From contig NZ_CP071793.1 of assembly GCF_017498545.1 (NCBI RefSeq), forward strand, positions 7,682,256 through 7,746,255: a DNA stretch of 64,000 nucleotides, read 5' to 3'. The position numbers and the translations under genes are program-made. Source of the DNA: Sulfidibacter corallicola (GTDB lineage Bacteria; Acidobacteriota; Holophagae; Acanthopleuribacterales; Acanthopleuribacteraceae). This document shows positions 1-8,333 of the stretch, one piece after another (position 1 is the first letter of the stretch; each line of letters begins with the position of its first letter). The notes below the pieces were generated by a model. It saw nothing but the letters and a program-made list of their open reading frames with translations. It was not told the DNA's origin and searched no databases.

Positions 1-958
1 AGGCTTTATCAAACCATTCAGACAATGTGTCTTTGACCTCACCCGAGAGATTGTTCAAGTCGTTCTGAAGCGCGTCGAGATCCTGACTGGCGGCACGGAT
101 TTTGTCCAAGAACTCATCGGGATATTTGAGCGCTTTCGCGAGGGTCTTGTCGATGAGGTGGTCGACATTCGACACCGTGAAACCAACGTTTAACCCAAAG
201 CCAGCACCGAGAAAGCCCGATTTTTTTTTGAACAACTGGACACGTACCATCGAGTGTTGGGGCGTTTCCGGCGGTGTTGAACTTGGTTCCACCAAGAATT
301 TGAATTGGCCTTCGAGCCCGGCACGGAGTGCCACTTGGGCGGCGATCGCAGCTTCAAATCCCACCGCTTCAGTGAGGTCTAGGTCCTCTGAAAGATCAAA
401 TTCTTTGGTGATGCCATACTGCCAGGAGGCGACCGCGGAGAGGGAAACGCCGCCGCTGAAATTGACCTGTAGCACTTCTGAGGGGGCTAACTGGCGGACG
501 AGCGGGGCGCCGAAGGGATGCTTGAGTTCCTGCAAAAAGGTTCTCAAGGCCTCAATGCCGTTTTCGCTCTGGGGGAACCGACGATGGAAGGCGATCTGTA
601 CCTGGGCGTTGGCCTTCGCGCCGATTTGTGTGTCCACCGATCCGAGGGGAATCGAAGCGGCCAGACCAGCTCCGGCTTTGCCTTCAAGCAGCAGCGAGGC
701 ATAAGCGAAGGAATGTTCGTCGGCTTCTGCTTCGAACACCTCGATTGGTGCTTCATCGGTTTTGGTCAGATGGAGGGAGACTTTGTACGCGCCGCTGTAC
801 TGAAACGAACCCATCTCTAAATCTGCATTCCCATCCATCGAGTTGGAGATTTCTTTTTGGTAATTATGACTGCTGATCACATCTGAAATGGGTCGGTTAA
901 GTTCATCGATTTGATCCAGAATTTCCTGACTCTCCTGAATGAGTTCTTGCAACTCCAC
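1..958 (-). CDS. Unknown protein, C-terminus cut by window edge
   Basis: An uninterrupted minus-strand frame of 319 codons runs off the left edge. I start it at a GTG (956-958) because a strong Shine-Dalgarno, AAGGAGG, lies about 7 nt upstream. The N-terminus (VELQELIQESQEILDQIDEL) looks like an amphipathic helix or coiled coil. The middle alternates Ala/Gly-rich beta-like stretches (EGKAGAGLAASIPLG; SGGVSLSAVASWQYG; GFEAAIAAQVALRAG). The last visible part (HLIDKTLAKALKYPDEF and following) is helical and heptad-like. There is no signal peptide and no motif I recognise. Reading in this frame looks like real coding sequence, and the plus-strand frames opposite it look like shadows. I cannot assign a function; the amphipathic pattern would suit a pore-forming or scaffold protein, but that is speculation. 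Confidence 0.7.
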   Translation of the reverse strand, partial: MELQELIQESQEILDQIDELNRPISDVISSHNYQKEISNSMDGNADLEMGSFQYSGAYKVSLHLTKTDEAPIEVFEAEADEHSFAYASLLLEGKAGAGLAASIPLGSVDTQIGAKANAQVQIAFHRRFPQSENGIEALRTFLQELKHPFGAPLVRQLAPSEVLQVNFSGGVSLSAVASWQYGITKEFDLSEDLDLTEAVGFEAAIAAQVALRAGLEGQFKFLVEPSSTPPETPQHSMVRVQLFKKKSGFLGAGFGLNVGFTVSNVDHLIDKTLAKALKYPDEFLDKIRAASQDLDALQNDLNNLSGEVKDTLSEWFDKA

Positions 959-1556
959 TGAGTTCCTCCTTTTTGTAGAACTTGATGAGCCCTAGCTGCG
1001 TTCAGTAACGGGGCAGGGTAGGAAGCCTGAAAACGGAATCGAGAGAGATCGAGAACGCAAGAAGCTTTACCTTGTTATGGCGTATCGCTACACGCTTTAC
1101 AGGAAAGCACCAGTCAGGCATGACTGCCTTTCAAGTCCATTGCGTGAAGATGACCTCGATACTTTAAAGGCCTGAAACATGTGACTTTGTTTGAAGTAGC
1201 TGCATGAAAACATCGACGTAGGTGGAACTTCGTCGTCTGCTAGAACACAAAAAGAGACGGGATGCCAACAGCATCACCACATCAAGGTTGTTCTAGATGA
1301 AGAGAAGCATGAAGGCATAGATGGATGACCGGGATTTCGGGGTGAGTTATCCTAGCATCCATAAAACATGTGGACTAGATTTTTTATTCTAGTGACTGAT
1401 AGAATTGGACTTACATCAGTTATATAGTTATCTAAAGTGAGACCCGAAGTATATACAATTTCACTATCTATTGTGATCTACGTCGAAAACATGCCTCACC
1501 GTAAAAGTGTCTCTTCGCGGAGAAAAAATGCGATGGACAGGGCTGATTCAGGTGCT
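959..1556. other. Gene-free stretch between divergent unknown gene and integrase end
   Basis: No convincing gene is seen here. It must hold the promoter of the leftward edge gene. A small dyad, ACTAGA-N8-TCTAGT, near 1374-1393 contains a T-run. An open frame overlapping the end of the integrase on the plus strand lacks a Shine-Dalgarno and is treated as a shadow. Confidence 0.4.
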
Positions 1557-2540
1557 CTAGATGTGCACGCGCTCAATATCCCCGCGCTTGATGTGGCGGT
1601 CGGTGCGGTCATACAGTCGCGTGGTCTTCGTGGAGGCGTGCCCGGCAATATCGGCGGCAATATCCAGGCTGCCGCCATTCTCCAAAAACACAGTAATGCC
1701 CGAACCACGGAGGCTGTGGTTACAGATCTCCGGATCGAGACCGGTTTGGCGCACGCGGCGCTTGATCATGTCCCAAGCCCGGCGCCGATTCAAGGGCCGC
1801 TCGGTGAAGCGTGCGTGGTGGCGGGATCCTTCGATAGCTCGGAACAGCCAACTGTCGGCCTCGTCGGCGATCCCCGAGGCCTCGAGATAGGCATCCATGT
1901 ATTCCTGGGCGAGATGATGGACCGGTACCTCTTTTTGTTTGCCGCCTTTTTCAGAAAAACGGAACACCGGTTGTCGACCGTTGACGCGATAGTGTTTGAC
2001 CTTCATGCCCACGACGGCAGAGATCCGCCCAAAGCTATACAGCAAGACTCCAAGCAATGCTCGGTCACGAAGACCGGCGCAGGTGGTGGTGTCGATGCAG
2101 GCAAACAACAGCCGTAATTCATCGACCTCCAAGATCGGTGTTTTCCCCCCGCGGACCTGGTGCTTGGGGCCGCGCACCGAAGCCGCCGGGTTGAACGACA
2201 TCACCTGCCCCGTGACGAGGTAGTCGAACAGGCCTTTGATGGCGGCAAGATGTTGTTTGACTGAGGCCGGCTGGAGTTCCCGCGTCAACTGTTCGATGTA
2301 GGCGGCGACCATCAGGGGACGGATCGCAATCAGGTCGGTCTCGTGAATCTGAACCCATTGCAAAAACCGTTCGACCGCGCGGGAGTAGGCGGCTCGGGTA
2401 TTCGGGTTTCGAATGGTGGCGGCGAAATATTCTAAAAAGCGCTCTTTGGCGTGAGTCCCTACGCGCTCGATAATCGCAGGCACGGCGACGGTCGAGAGGT
2501 ACGGTACGGGCGATCGCAGTGGGGGAAGCAGCTCGGTCAT
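1557..2540 (-). CDS. Tyrosine recombinase / integrase (XerC-like)
   Basis: This 327-residue site-specific recombinase of the phage-integrase family breaks and rejoins DNA through a phosphotyrosine. Residues about 30-110 form the SAM-like core-binding domain (AAYSRAVERFLQWVQ and so on). The C-terminal catalytic domain shows the expected set: Arg in SFGRISAVVGM, Lys in EKGGKQKEVP, HSLRGSGI (His and second Arg), AGHASTKTT and the nucleophile in TRLYDR. The length is typical and the gene looks intact. The substitution of I-S for the usual L-R-V/I-S-E pattern after the first Arg is mild. The gene stands alone with no excisionase next to it; an AlpA-like protein lies 12 kb away. A dyad 20-42 nt upstream of its start could be its core site or an operator. 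It probably served mobility of the island, a cassette or a chromosome-dimer-like function. Confidence 0.9.
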   Translation of the reverse strand: MTELLPPLRSPVPYLSTVAVPAIIERVGTHAKERFLEYFAATIRNPNTRAAYSRAVERFLQWVQIHETDLIAIRPLMVAAYIEQLTRELQPASVKQHLAAIKGLFDYLVTGQVMSFNPAASVRGPKHQVRGGKTPILEVDELRLLFACIDTTTCAGLRDRALLGVLLYSFGRISAVVGMKVKHYRVNGRQPVFRFSEKGGKQKEVPVHHLAQEYMDAYLEASGIADEADSWLFRAIEGSRHHARFTERPLNRRRAWDMIKRRVRQTGLDPEICNHSLRGSGITVFLENGGSLDIAADIAGHASTKTTRLYDRTDRHIKRGDIERVHI

Positions 2541-2560
2541 GGTGACTCCGGAGTAAAAGC

Positions 2561-2582
2561 GGACATAACGTCCTTTATGTCC
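2561..2582. promoter_or_regulatory. Inverted repeat upstream of integrase (operator or recombination core)
   Basis: GGACATAA (2561-2568) and TTATGTCC (2575-2582) are perfect 8-bp arms separated by 6 bp, 21 nt upstream of the integrase start. Arms separated by 6-8 bp are the usual shape of a tyrosine-recombinase core site; a repressor operator for the integrase promoter is the other reading. No second copy was noticed in the window. Confidence 0.45.
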
Positions 2583-2782
2583 CCCTTTAACCTATCCTCT
2601 ACTTCCGATTTAGGCAAAGGGTTGTCGTTAAAAAGCAATGAGACTACAGCTTAAGGAAGTCCTTGCCGATGGGGAAATATTGAAGCGTCCGTCAATTATT
2701 CCTTCTCGAACTTAATCGAAAAAGATCTCTGAGAGTCTATTATCATAAGGTAGACTCTGTGTCTGGCGGCAAGGAGAGAGGG

Positions 2783-5443
2783 ATGCCCGAAGCTGGGATT
2801 CTAGGTTTGATCGTCAAACTTCTCGTAAAGGCCTTCTCCTTTATACGATTGAATCCGACCACCAAGGCTGCTCGCTATTTGGCGTTGGTGATCGGTCATC
2901 GCGATACAAAGGAAAAATTTCTTCACGTCACAACTGAGGCTGTGGAAGAGGTGGCCGCGACCTTCCAAGATGAAGATTGGGTGGTCGATACCCTCACTTC
3001 TGATCTGGTGTACCGATTTTGGTTTCAATTCAGCCAAGGTCAACCTTATGATGCTGCGTTCCAGAGAGAAATCGTTGCTTTCTGTCAGCGCCCACTCGGA
3101 CCTGATGCGGCTCAGGAGAGCTTGGCACAAAGATCCGAATTTGCAATAACCCTAATGAAGGCGTTCGAATCCAACCTCCTGAATAAGTTTCCAGAGGGAG
3201 CTTGTTGGATGCAAGGAAACGATTGCCTGGCCCTGATGGAGAGGGTAGGCACTTCGATTTTGGAGCGCCTCCAATTCAGTCCACCTTACAAAATTCCGGC
3301 CCCGGTCTCCGAAGGGGATCTCAATTGGTTACTCTATCGGAATCCCTTGACGGAATTGATTGGTCGTGATGCTGAAATGGAAGATCTGGTTTCCTTTCGC
3401 GATGATCCCCAACCCTTTTTGTGGTGGTCATTTTACGGTTCGGGCGGGACAGGCAAGTCTCGACTGGGCTTAGAGTGGCTACGAGAATGTGAAAAAGCGG
3501 GGTGGCTTCCTGTTTTTTTAGACAGCCACAGTGCATGGTCAGGCCATCTACAGTGGATTCCAACCCATCCTACAGCCATCGTGGTGGATTATGCTTCATC
3601 CTTTGAAGATCTAGAACGTTGGATTGATCATTTAATCGGTCACGCGAAAGATGGTGCGGAAGTCCGCGTCCTATTTTTGGATCGTGGCGTACATCGGCCG
3701 TGGTGGATCGAGTTGCTTACCAAAACGGGCCACAAAACCGATGCGATACGGAAGGGTCAGGCCGGTCATCAATTTCGCAAACCCCAAAGGTTACAGAATG
3801 TACAGGAGCCTGAGCGGTTATTCGATGCTGCGGTGGAGAACCTAGAAGGCCCTCCGTGTGATCAGGCCGAGGACCGTGCGGCGCTTCAAAACTTTTTAAC
3901 GAACTCTAAAGAACCGCTCTTCATCCTTGGTGCTGCAGGAATTTGGGCGAAAGGTGTAGATCGGAATCAGGCCTTCAGTTTGAACGATGAGGAAATCTTG
4001 GATCGTTGTTTGAAGCGAGAGGTCGAGCGTTGGTGTGATCTGATTCCAAATCCCCATGATATTGCCTGGATTAAAAAAGCGGTGGCCTTTGTGACACTGT
4101 GCCGAGGCTGCACTCTCGCGCACCTGAAACGGTGGTCTCTCATCCATAGTGGGAGTGAGACCGATGCGAATCGGCTGGAACAACTGGGGAGAATCCTTTT
4201 AAGTGTTAAGCACAAGGACGGGGAGGTGTTTATCTACCCTCTTGAGCCTGATCGAATGGGAGAACGTTATCTTGTGGTTGGGGAACCGGACCGCATGAAT
4301 GGCAGTCCCCTGGTCGAGCCGGAATTTGATGTCCGCGATTGGTTGGGTTTAGCGACCGAGGTCCGGATCAAAGGGCTAGGTGAAACGCTCTTCCAGGTCT
4401 CGGAAGCCACGGCGAAGAACTGGCTCGCAATCATTTGGTGTGATTGCTTACCACCCTCTGGAGAGGATGAGCAAGACTGGTGGCTGGAGGCCAAAGGGTT
4501 GCTCCGCCTGTATTATCGATATCCCGATGTTCCAGGGGGTGAGCCTTTTATAATTCAGTATCAACAAAAGGCTCGAAAAATAGGAGCTTTGGCTTTGCAA
4601 TTGGGAATAGTTAACCATTTTCCAGGAGAAGGATGGAGCGCCGATTTGGATACAGCCCGTTTTTGGTATTTGGAAGCCGCGAATGCGGATTTTCCCGATG
4701 CCAAGCTTCTTCTTGGGACGATGTTGCTCGAAGGAACTGGGGGGGAAGAAGACTTGGTGCAGGCTCGACATTTGTTTCAACAGGCTGCTGAGGCCAAAAT
4801 CCCCGAGGCAATGACCAATCTAGGGGGAATGTTGAGGGAAGGTATCGGGGGGGGGCAAGATTTGAAGAAAGCTCGCTACTGGTTTCGTCAAGCCGCGCTG
4901 GCCAGTATCCCTGAAGCGATGTTTCATCTCGCGGACATGCTGCTCAAGGGTGAAGGCGGAGGACGAGATCTGGTAACTGCTCGCCACTGGTCCCGTCAAG
5001 CCGCTCAGGCCAATATCCCCGAAGCGATGTTCCTTCTGGGGAGGATGCTAAGCGAGGGGATGGCTGGTAAGCAAGACTTGGGGGGCGCTCGTTACTGGCT
5101 CTTGCGAGCTGCAAGTCTTGGTGATGTCAATGCGTTTATTCTCCTCGGCCGCTTAGCTGTCCATACGAGGGACTTCGACGAAGCCATTTCCTTGTTGCAG
5201 CAAGCAGTGCGTCACGGTGCTTGCGCCAAAGATTTCGAGAATGATTCCGAGTGGGAATCGCTTCGGGAGCGACCTGAATTTAAGGCCTTAAGTGAAGGAG
5301 CTCCGCAAGAAAGGGAATCCTCGGAGCTGAGCTCTGAGCAAACACCAATCATTTCACCAGAAGATATTGTGTTCCGCATTGGAGAGGTTTTGGTTCGCGA
5401 AACAATGGACGTGAATTTAGAACGTTATCTGAGAAACGGTTAG
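2783..5443 (+). CDS. STAND-like P-loop NTPase with C-terminal Sel1 repeats
   Basis: A predicted 886-residue cytoplasmic signalling ATPase. I prefer the ATG at 2783 over a GTG 24 nt upstream because AAGGAG (2771-2776) is correctly spaced. After an N-terminal helical region of about 190 residues (no recognised effector domain) comes a Walker A, GSGGTGKS, near residue 219, and a Walker B-like IVVDYA near 266. A helical region typical of STAND-type regulators follows. Residues about 636-790 carry four or more Sel1-type repeats (A..LG.ML..G.GG..DL..AR.W..QAA), a protein-protein sensor. The last 100 residues are acidic. STAND ATPases with repeat sensors include bacterial immune proteins (Avs/NLR-like) and transcription regulators; the position beside an integrase would suit defence. 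Without a recognisable effector, this role is inference. Confidence 0.7.
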   Translation: MPEAGILGLIVKLLVKAFSFIRLNPTTKAARYLALVIGHRDTKEKFLHVTTEAVEEVAATFQDEDWVVDTLTSDLVYRFWFQFSQGQPYDAAFQREIVAFCQRPLGPDAAQESLAQRSEFAITLMKAFESNLLNKFPEGACWMQGNDCLALMERVGTSILERLQFSPPYKIPAPVSEGDLNWLLYRNPLTELIGRDAEMEDLVSFRDDPQPFLWWSFYGSGGTGKSRLGLEWLRECEKAGWLPVFLDSHSAWSGHLQWIPTHPTAIVVDYASSFEDLERWIDHLIGHAKDGAEVRVLFLDRGVHRPWWIELLTKTGHKTDAIRKGQAGHQFRKPQRLQNVQEPERLFDAAVENLEGPPCDQAEDRAALQNFLTNSKEPLFILGAAGIWAKGVDRNQAFSLNDEEILDRCLKREVERWCDLIPNPHDIAWIKKAVAFVTLCRGCTLAHLKRWSLIHSGSETDANRLEQLGRILLSVKHKDGEVFIYPLEPDRMGERYLVVGEPDRMNGSPLVEPEFDVRDWLGLATEVRIKGLGETLFQVSEATAKNWLAIIWCDCLPPSGEDEQDWWLEAKGLLRLYYRYPDVPGGEPFIIQYQQKARKIGALALQLGIVNHFPGEGWSADLDTARFWYLEAANADFPDAKLLLGTMLLEGTGGEEDLVQARHLFQQAAEAKIPEAMTNLGGMLREGIGGGQDLKKARYWFRQAALASIPEAMFHLADMLLKGEGGGRDLVTARHWSRQAAQANIPEAMFLLGRMLSEGMAGKQDLGGARYWLLRAASLGDVNAFILLGRLAVHTRDFDEAISLLQQAVRHGACAKDFENDSEWESLRERPEFKALSEGAPQERESSELSSEQTPIISPEDIVFRIGEVLVRETMDVNLERYLRNG

Positions 5444-5983
5444 CAGACCGCTTGGAAACGGCCGTAAGTTGCTTCCGTAACCGGTCTCATTCGAACCCTT
5501 CCTGAGAGCATGTTCGGTTTTGTTTGCGACAGACAAACCAATGCCTGATCGAGCGTTGTCTCCCCTTTATGGAGCATGGCTTCAGTATTGGTGATGGCGT
5601 AGCTCTACACCATACCGCTTAATTAAACCAGCAGTTTACCTGATTTTCATCTGTCGATGTGAGGTTCAAAAAGGTTCCTGTGTTCCCACAGGGAACGAAA
5701 ACCCGTTCCCATGAGGGTTTTTTATTTACTCATTCTTTTTGGCTGATCGGCCAAGAGCAAAGAAGGGCGCATGTTGCTTCTTTTCTTCGATATTCTTTTT
5801 CAATTATTTCTGGTGTGTTTGTGGCAATTCCGAAAAACTTCTTGTTTCGACTCTTGCCAACCTTAACTGAGTGGATTAACTTTAATTAGTTGCTTCGGGT
5901 GACTTTTTTATGGAAGGATTCGGTTTTTGTTGTGATGACCCTCTTGAGCCGGTTGGTGTCATGGCTCAGGTTGCCAGGAAATC
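5444..5983. other. Gene-free stretch after NTPase gene
   Basis: It contains the terminator/attenuator-like structure at 5674-5723. The rest is AT-rich downstream of 5730. An open frame of 76 codons here has no Shine-Dalgarno and overlaps the hairpins, so I do not call it. Confidence 0.4.
5674..5723 (+). terminator. Tandem hairpins with T-run, alternative pairing possible
   Basis: Hairpin 1 pairs GTTCCTGTG (5674-5682) with CACA-GGGAAC (5687-5696, one bulge). Hairpin 2 pairs AAAACCC (5698-5704) with GGGTTTT (5715-5721) and runs into Ts, which is intrinsic-terminator shape. GGGAAC (5691-5696) could instead pair with GTTCCC (5705-5710) inside the loop of hairpin 2, so the two folds are competing, as in an attenuator. 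The simplest role is terminating the NTPase transcript. Confidence 0.55.
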
Positions 5984-6199
5984 TCAGATTAATCGGAGAC
6001 GTTCGACATTCTTCCCGGAAGTGTCTGAGGTAAGAAGGATTCTTTTGTTATCAAACTGTTCTTCGAGTAAATAGGCGTAGAAAGCAAGAGCCCTTTTTAC
6101 CGCCATGGCTGTTGTTGGGCATTCTGCGTGTTTCTTGACGATAGCAAGGCGCTCAAGGTCTTTTCCTGCAAAGGTGATACTAGTGGTTGATTTAGACAT
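5984..6199 (-). CDS. Small ribbon-helix-helix-like protein
   Basis: A 71-residue protein with start ATG at 6197-6199 preceded by GAGGGGAAG. The N-terminal strand (TTSITFAGKDLERLAIVKKH) followed by two helices (TTAMAVKRALAFYAYLLEEQ) matches the layout of CopG/Arc-type RHH domains, in which a beta-strand dimer contacts DNA and the helices hold the dimer. The C-terminal 20 residues are basic and unstructured. It lies alone, convergent with the NTPase gene and divergent from a short acidic ORF. It could be a local transcription regulator or an antitoxin without a partner; no adjacent toxin is seen. The RHH reading is by pattern only. Confidence 0.6.
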   Translation of the reverse strand: MSKSTTSITFAGKDLERLAIVKKHAECPTTAMAVKRALAFYAYLLEEQFDNKRILLTSDTSGKNVERLRLI

Positions 6200-6332
6200 G
6201 TCGCTTCCCCTCAGAATGAAATTTTCGGTACATCTTTGGGACCTGATTCCGAGGATACGTGCGTGGGTACTGTCTGATCCTTGCTATTTTAAATCAGGGG
6301 GGCATCGCAAAAATGCACACGAAGGCTATTGT

Positions 6333-6338
6333 ATTATA
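6333..6338 (-). promoter_or_regulatory. Possible -10 element for the RHH-like gene
   Basis: The minus strand reads TATAAT here, 134 nt before the RHH-like start codon, within a very AT-rich segment. No good -35 is evident 17 nt upstream, so this is weak. Confidence 0.25.
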
Positions 6339-6498
6339 GTTTTTTTCACGCTTGTATTACATTTTTTTCGCATGTTTTTTTTGTATTTGTTATGCGGATC
6401 ACAAATAAATCCTTGCGATTCCTGGTGGATGAGTATGTTTGTGTTGACTGCTGACAAGCCGTTTTATGGGGTCTAGAGGTCCGTGGAAAGGAGGACTC

Positions 6499-6639
6499 TT
6501 GAGTGATAAAGAAGAAACAGTTGTGGTGGTGGAGGATCCTGACGCGAAGGATCAACCAGATGAGGTTGAAGATAAGGATGTTGTGCGACGAGACCCAGTA
6601 TCCCCAGAGGTCATAAGGCATCTCAATGGTTTCCGTTGA
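6499..6639 (+). CDS. Short acidic protein (46 aa), TTG start
   Basis: The TTG at 6499 sits 6 nt after a strong AAAGGAGG. The 46-codon frame encodes a highly charged peptide (LSDKEETVVVVEDPDAKD, then QPDEVEDKDVVRRDPVSPEV, ending HLNGFR). There is no signal or membrane segment. Its stop TGA overlaps a possible downstream TTG (6636). No family is recognised. Acidic N-terminal leaders with a short tail occur in small regulators and in modified-peptide precursors, but no modifying enzyme lies nearby. The strong ribosome-binding site is the main evidence. Confidence 0.45.
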   Translation: MSDKEETVVVVEDPDAKDQPDEVEDKDVVRRDPVSPEVIRHLNGFR

Positions 6640-6857
6640 CATCGATACTCTTTTCGTCGAGGTCAGGCCTGACTCAACTTCCCTTTCTGGAGGAATGTGA
6701 GGTAAGTGCTGAGCCTGGAGTTCCTACCCCTTTGCTGAAAGAGGAAAGGTCTGGGGAAGTTCGGGAAATGATTTGCTCGTCAAAGGACGATGCACTGGTT
6801 TTATCCATGATGCCGAGCATAGGAAAGCCTACTGCGGCGATGAAATGTTTTTCGTAG
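6636..6857 (+). CDS. Doubtful downstream ORF (73 aa)
   Basis: This frame starts at a TTG that overlaps the stop of the preceding 46-codon ORF (TTGA), which would allow coupled translation. The product (starting MTSILFSSRSGLTQLPFLEE) has no recognisable domain and no independent Shine-Dalgarno. It may be the continuation of the same gene after a frameshift, or spurious. Confidence 0.2.
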   Translation: MTSILFSSRSGLTQLPFLEECEVSAEPGVPTPLLKEERSGEVREMICSSKDDALVLSMMPSIGKPTAAMKCFS

Positions 6858-6951
6858 AGCGGCTCTAGGAGGTCCCTGGTGCTGCCATCACACTAACCAG
6901 TCGGAGGCTGGCATTCTCTAGAAGTCGTAAAACCGAGGGTCGAATGTGCGC

Positions 6952-6986
6952 AAAAAAAACCCCTCTCCTTCAGCAGGGGAAAGGGG
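6952..6986 (-). terminator. Intrinsic terminator of the His-rich secreted protein gene
   Basis: On the minus strand a GC-rich stem (6960-6968 with 6978-6986, one mismatch) is followed by eight Ts. It lies about 80 nt after the stop of the gene at 7068-7688. Confidence 0.7.
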
Positions 6987-7067
6987 CGTTTTACTTAAAT
7001 GTAGAGCCCGAGACCATCATTCGCTGAATCCTAGTGCTGTACCTGCCTGGATGCCCGCTAATGCCGC

Positions 7068-7688
7068 TCAGGTTGCCTGGGGATATAAACCTCCTTCTTG
7101 CTGAATGGGAGTGTGTATCACGGAATCCGCACGAGAACTCCCGTGAACAACAGTTTCGACATGTACCACGCCTTGCGGATTGAGGACCACCAGGCCGTCT
7201 AGATGGTCCCTAGGTAAGGGAAGAACGTGAGGGTCGTGGACCCAGAGGAAAGAGACTCCTTCGTGGAGTGCTCTTCCCGAAAGGGAGGATGCGACATGAT
7301 CAACGCCGTGTGGTGAAAGGGTCACGTGTTCCACTACGTGGTCCCTGAGGTGAACACCTCTGGTGTGCACTCCATCAACACTGGGAGGAGCCACTTGTTC
7401 AACGGAGTAGGCTCCTGGGAGGACTGGCGCAATGTGGGCGACATCGCCCATTTTGAGAGCCACCACTTCAACTGAGTGACTCTCGTGGTGGGTGCCCGGG
7501 GTGTAGACACCGAAGGTCGTGGGAATGACCTCCGCTTGTGCTGCAATGACCGCGTTGTGAATTGAAACAGGGTTTTCTACGCTGTCAGAAACGACAGAAA
7601 AGTGAGTGATGTGGCTGACTTCCGCTGCGGCGAGTGCGATACCAGAAAGAGCCAAGAGTGCCAGGAGCTTAGAGATGTTGCGTTGCAT
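7068..7688 (-). CDS. Secreted His/Val-rich protein of unknown function
   Basis: 206 residues starting at ATG 7686-7688, with GGAGG 6 nt upstream. Residues 1-22 (ISKLLALLALSGIALAAAEV core) form a clear Sec signal peptide with an AXA-type cleavage site. The mature protein is unusual: about one residue in eight is His, in recurring H-V-V/H-V-E patterns (RDHVVEHVTL; HVETVVHG; DPHVLPLPRDHLDG), with no Cys after the signal. It resembles no family I know. His-rich exported proteins often bind Zn, Cu or Ni. A loose internal repeat of roughly 20-30 residues is suggested by recurring G-V-H and D-H-V motifs. The gene has its own promoter, overlapped by a perfect inverted repeat, and its own terminator, so it looks like a singly regulated unit. 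Metal binding is inference. Confidence 0.7.
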   Translation of the reverse strand: MQRNISKLLALLALSGIALAAAEVSHITHFSVVSDSVENPVSIHNAVIAAQAEVIPTTFGVYTPGTHHESHSVEVVALKMGDVAHIAPVLPGAYSVEQVAPPSVDGVHTRGVHLRDHVVEHVTLSPHGVDHVASSLSGRALHEGVSFLWVHDPHVLPLPRDHLDGLVVLNPQGVVHVETVVHGSSRADSVIHTPIQQEGGLYPQAT

Positions 7689-7735
7689 GTGAGCCTCCGT
7701 AATTAGTAATTTTGTAAGAGGTGTTCCTACCCTCT

Positions 7736-7774
7736 CTTTGCATCTAATGTATGCTTATAAAGATGCAAAGTCAA
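7736..7774 (-). promoter_or_regulatory. Sigma-70-type promoter overlapped by perfect 10-bp inverted repeat
   Basis: The minus strand shows TTGACT (7769-7774) and TACATT (7746-7751) separated by 17 bp. CTTTGCATCT (7736-7745) and AGATGCAAAG (7761-7770) are perfect inverted arms with a 15-nt spacer. One arm lies against the -35 and the other just beyond the -10. This is the layout of a repressor site that blocks RNA polymerase. Confidence 0.65.
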
Positions 7775-8184
7775 TCTTTTTGGCATCAAAACCATGCAAA
7801 AAAAATATTTTTTATGTCTTTCAACCATGCAGAATTCCTGTAGGGCCATTAAAATTAGGCATTAAGGGGATGATGGAAACTGTGCGGACTCCGTGCGAAG
7901 ATTGCGGGGTACAGTGAATGGTGCGAGGAAATAGCCTCTAGCCATGCAAAACGACCGATTGTCGCCGTTTCGACCAATACAAGCTGATAAAGGGGTCGAA
8001 TTTTTTGGGAAAACATAGCAAAAGTTCTGGTTTACTTTCGATTCGGTCCATCGCCCGCACATCTGAATCGCTTCAGGGTTCGTGCGGTGTTAGGCGACAC
8101 CGTAAAATGGGTCTTCCGCAATTTTGGTGAATGGAAGGTAGATGATTCGCCTTCAGCACTTTGGCGCGACTTATGCCTCTATCT
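7775..8184. other. Gene-free stretch before transposase element
   Basis: No gene is supported. Short frames on both strands lack ribosome-binding sites. The stretch separates the His-rich gene's promoter from the left hairpin of the insertion sequence. Confidence 0.4.
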
Positions 8185-8211
8185 AGACGCCAGCCCGAAA
8201 GGCTGGCGTCT
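8185..8211. repeat. Left hairpin of transposase element
   Basis: AGACGCCAGCC (8185-8195) pairs perfectly with GGCTGGCGTCT (8201-8211) around a 5-nt loop. There is no T-run after it, so it is not a typical terminator. Confidence 0.6.
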
Positions 8212-8333
8212 TCCGATGTACGTATTTTGTTATTTTTTTAAATGTTCGGATGTGAGCCTGTTTTCGAGAACAATGTCGCGAGATGAGGTATTCTCTTCGG
8301 ATCAACATCAATGTTTGCAGGATGCTATATTTC

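Noticed and set aside
102-704. Plus-strand frame of 200 codons near the left edge
   Set aside because: A continuous minus-strand frame with a strong Shine-Dalgarno at 958 covers the same stretch and has better composition.
1437-2117. 226-codon plus-strand frame overlapping the integrase
   Set aside because: Antisense to the intact recombinase with all catalytic motifs; no Shine-Dalgarno.
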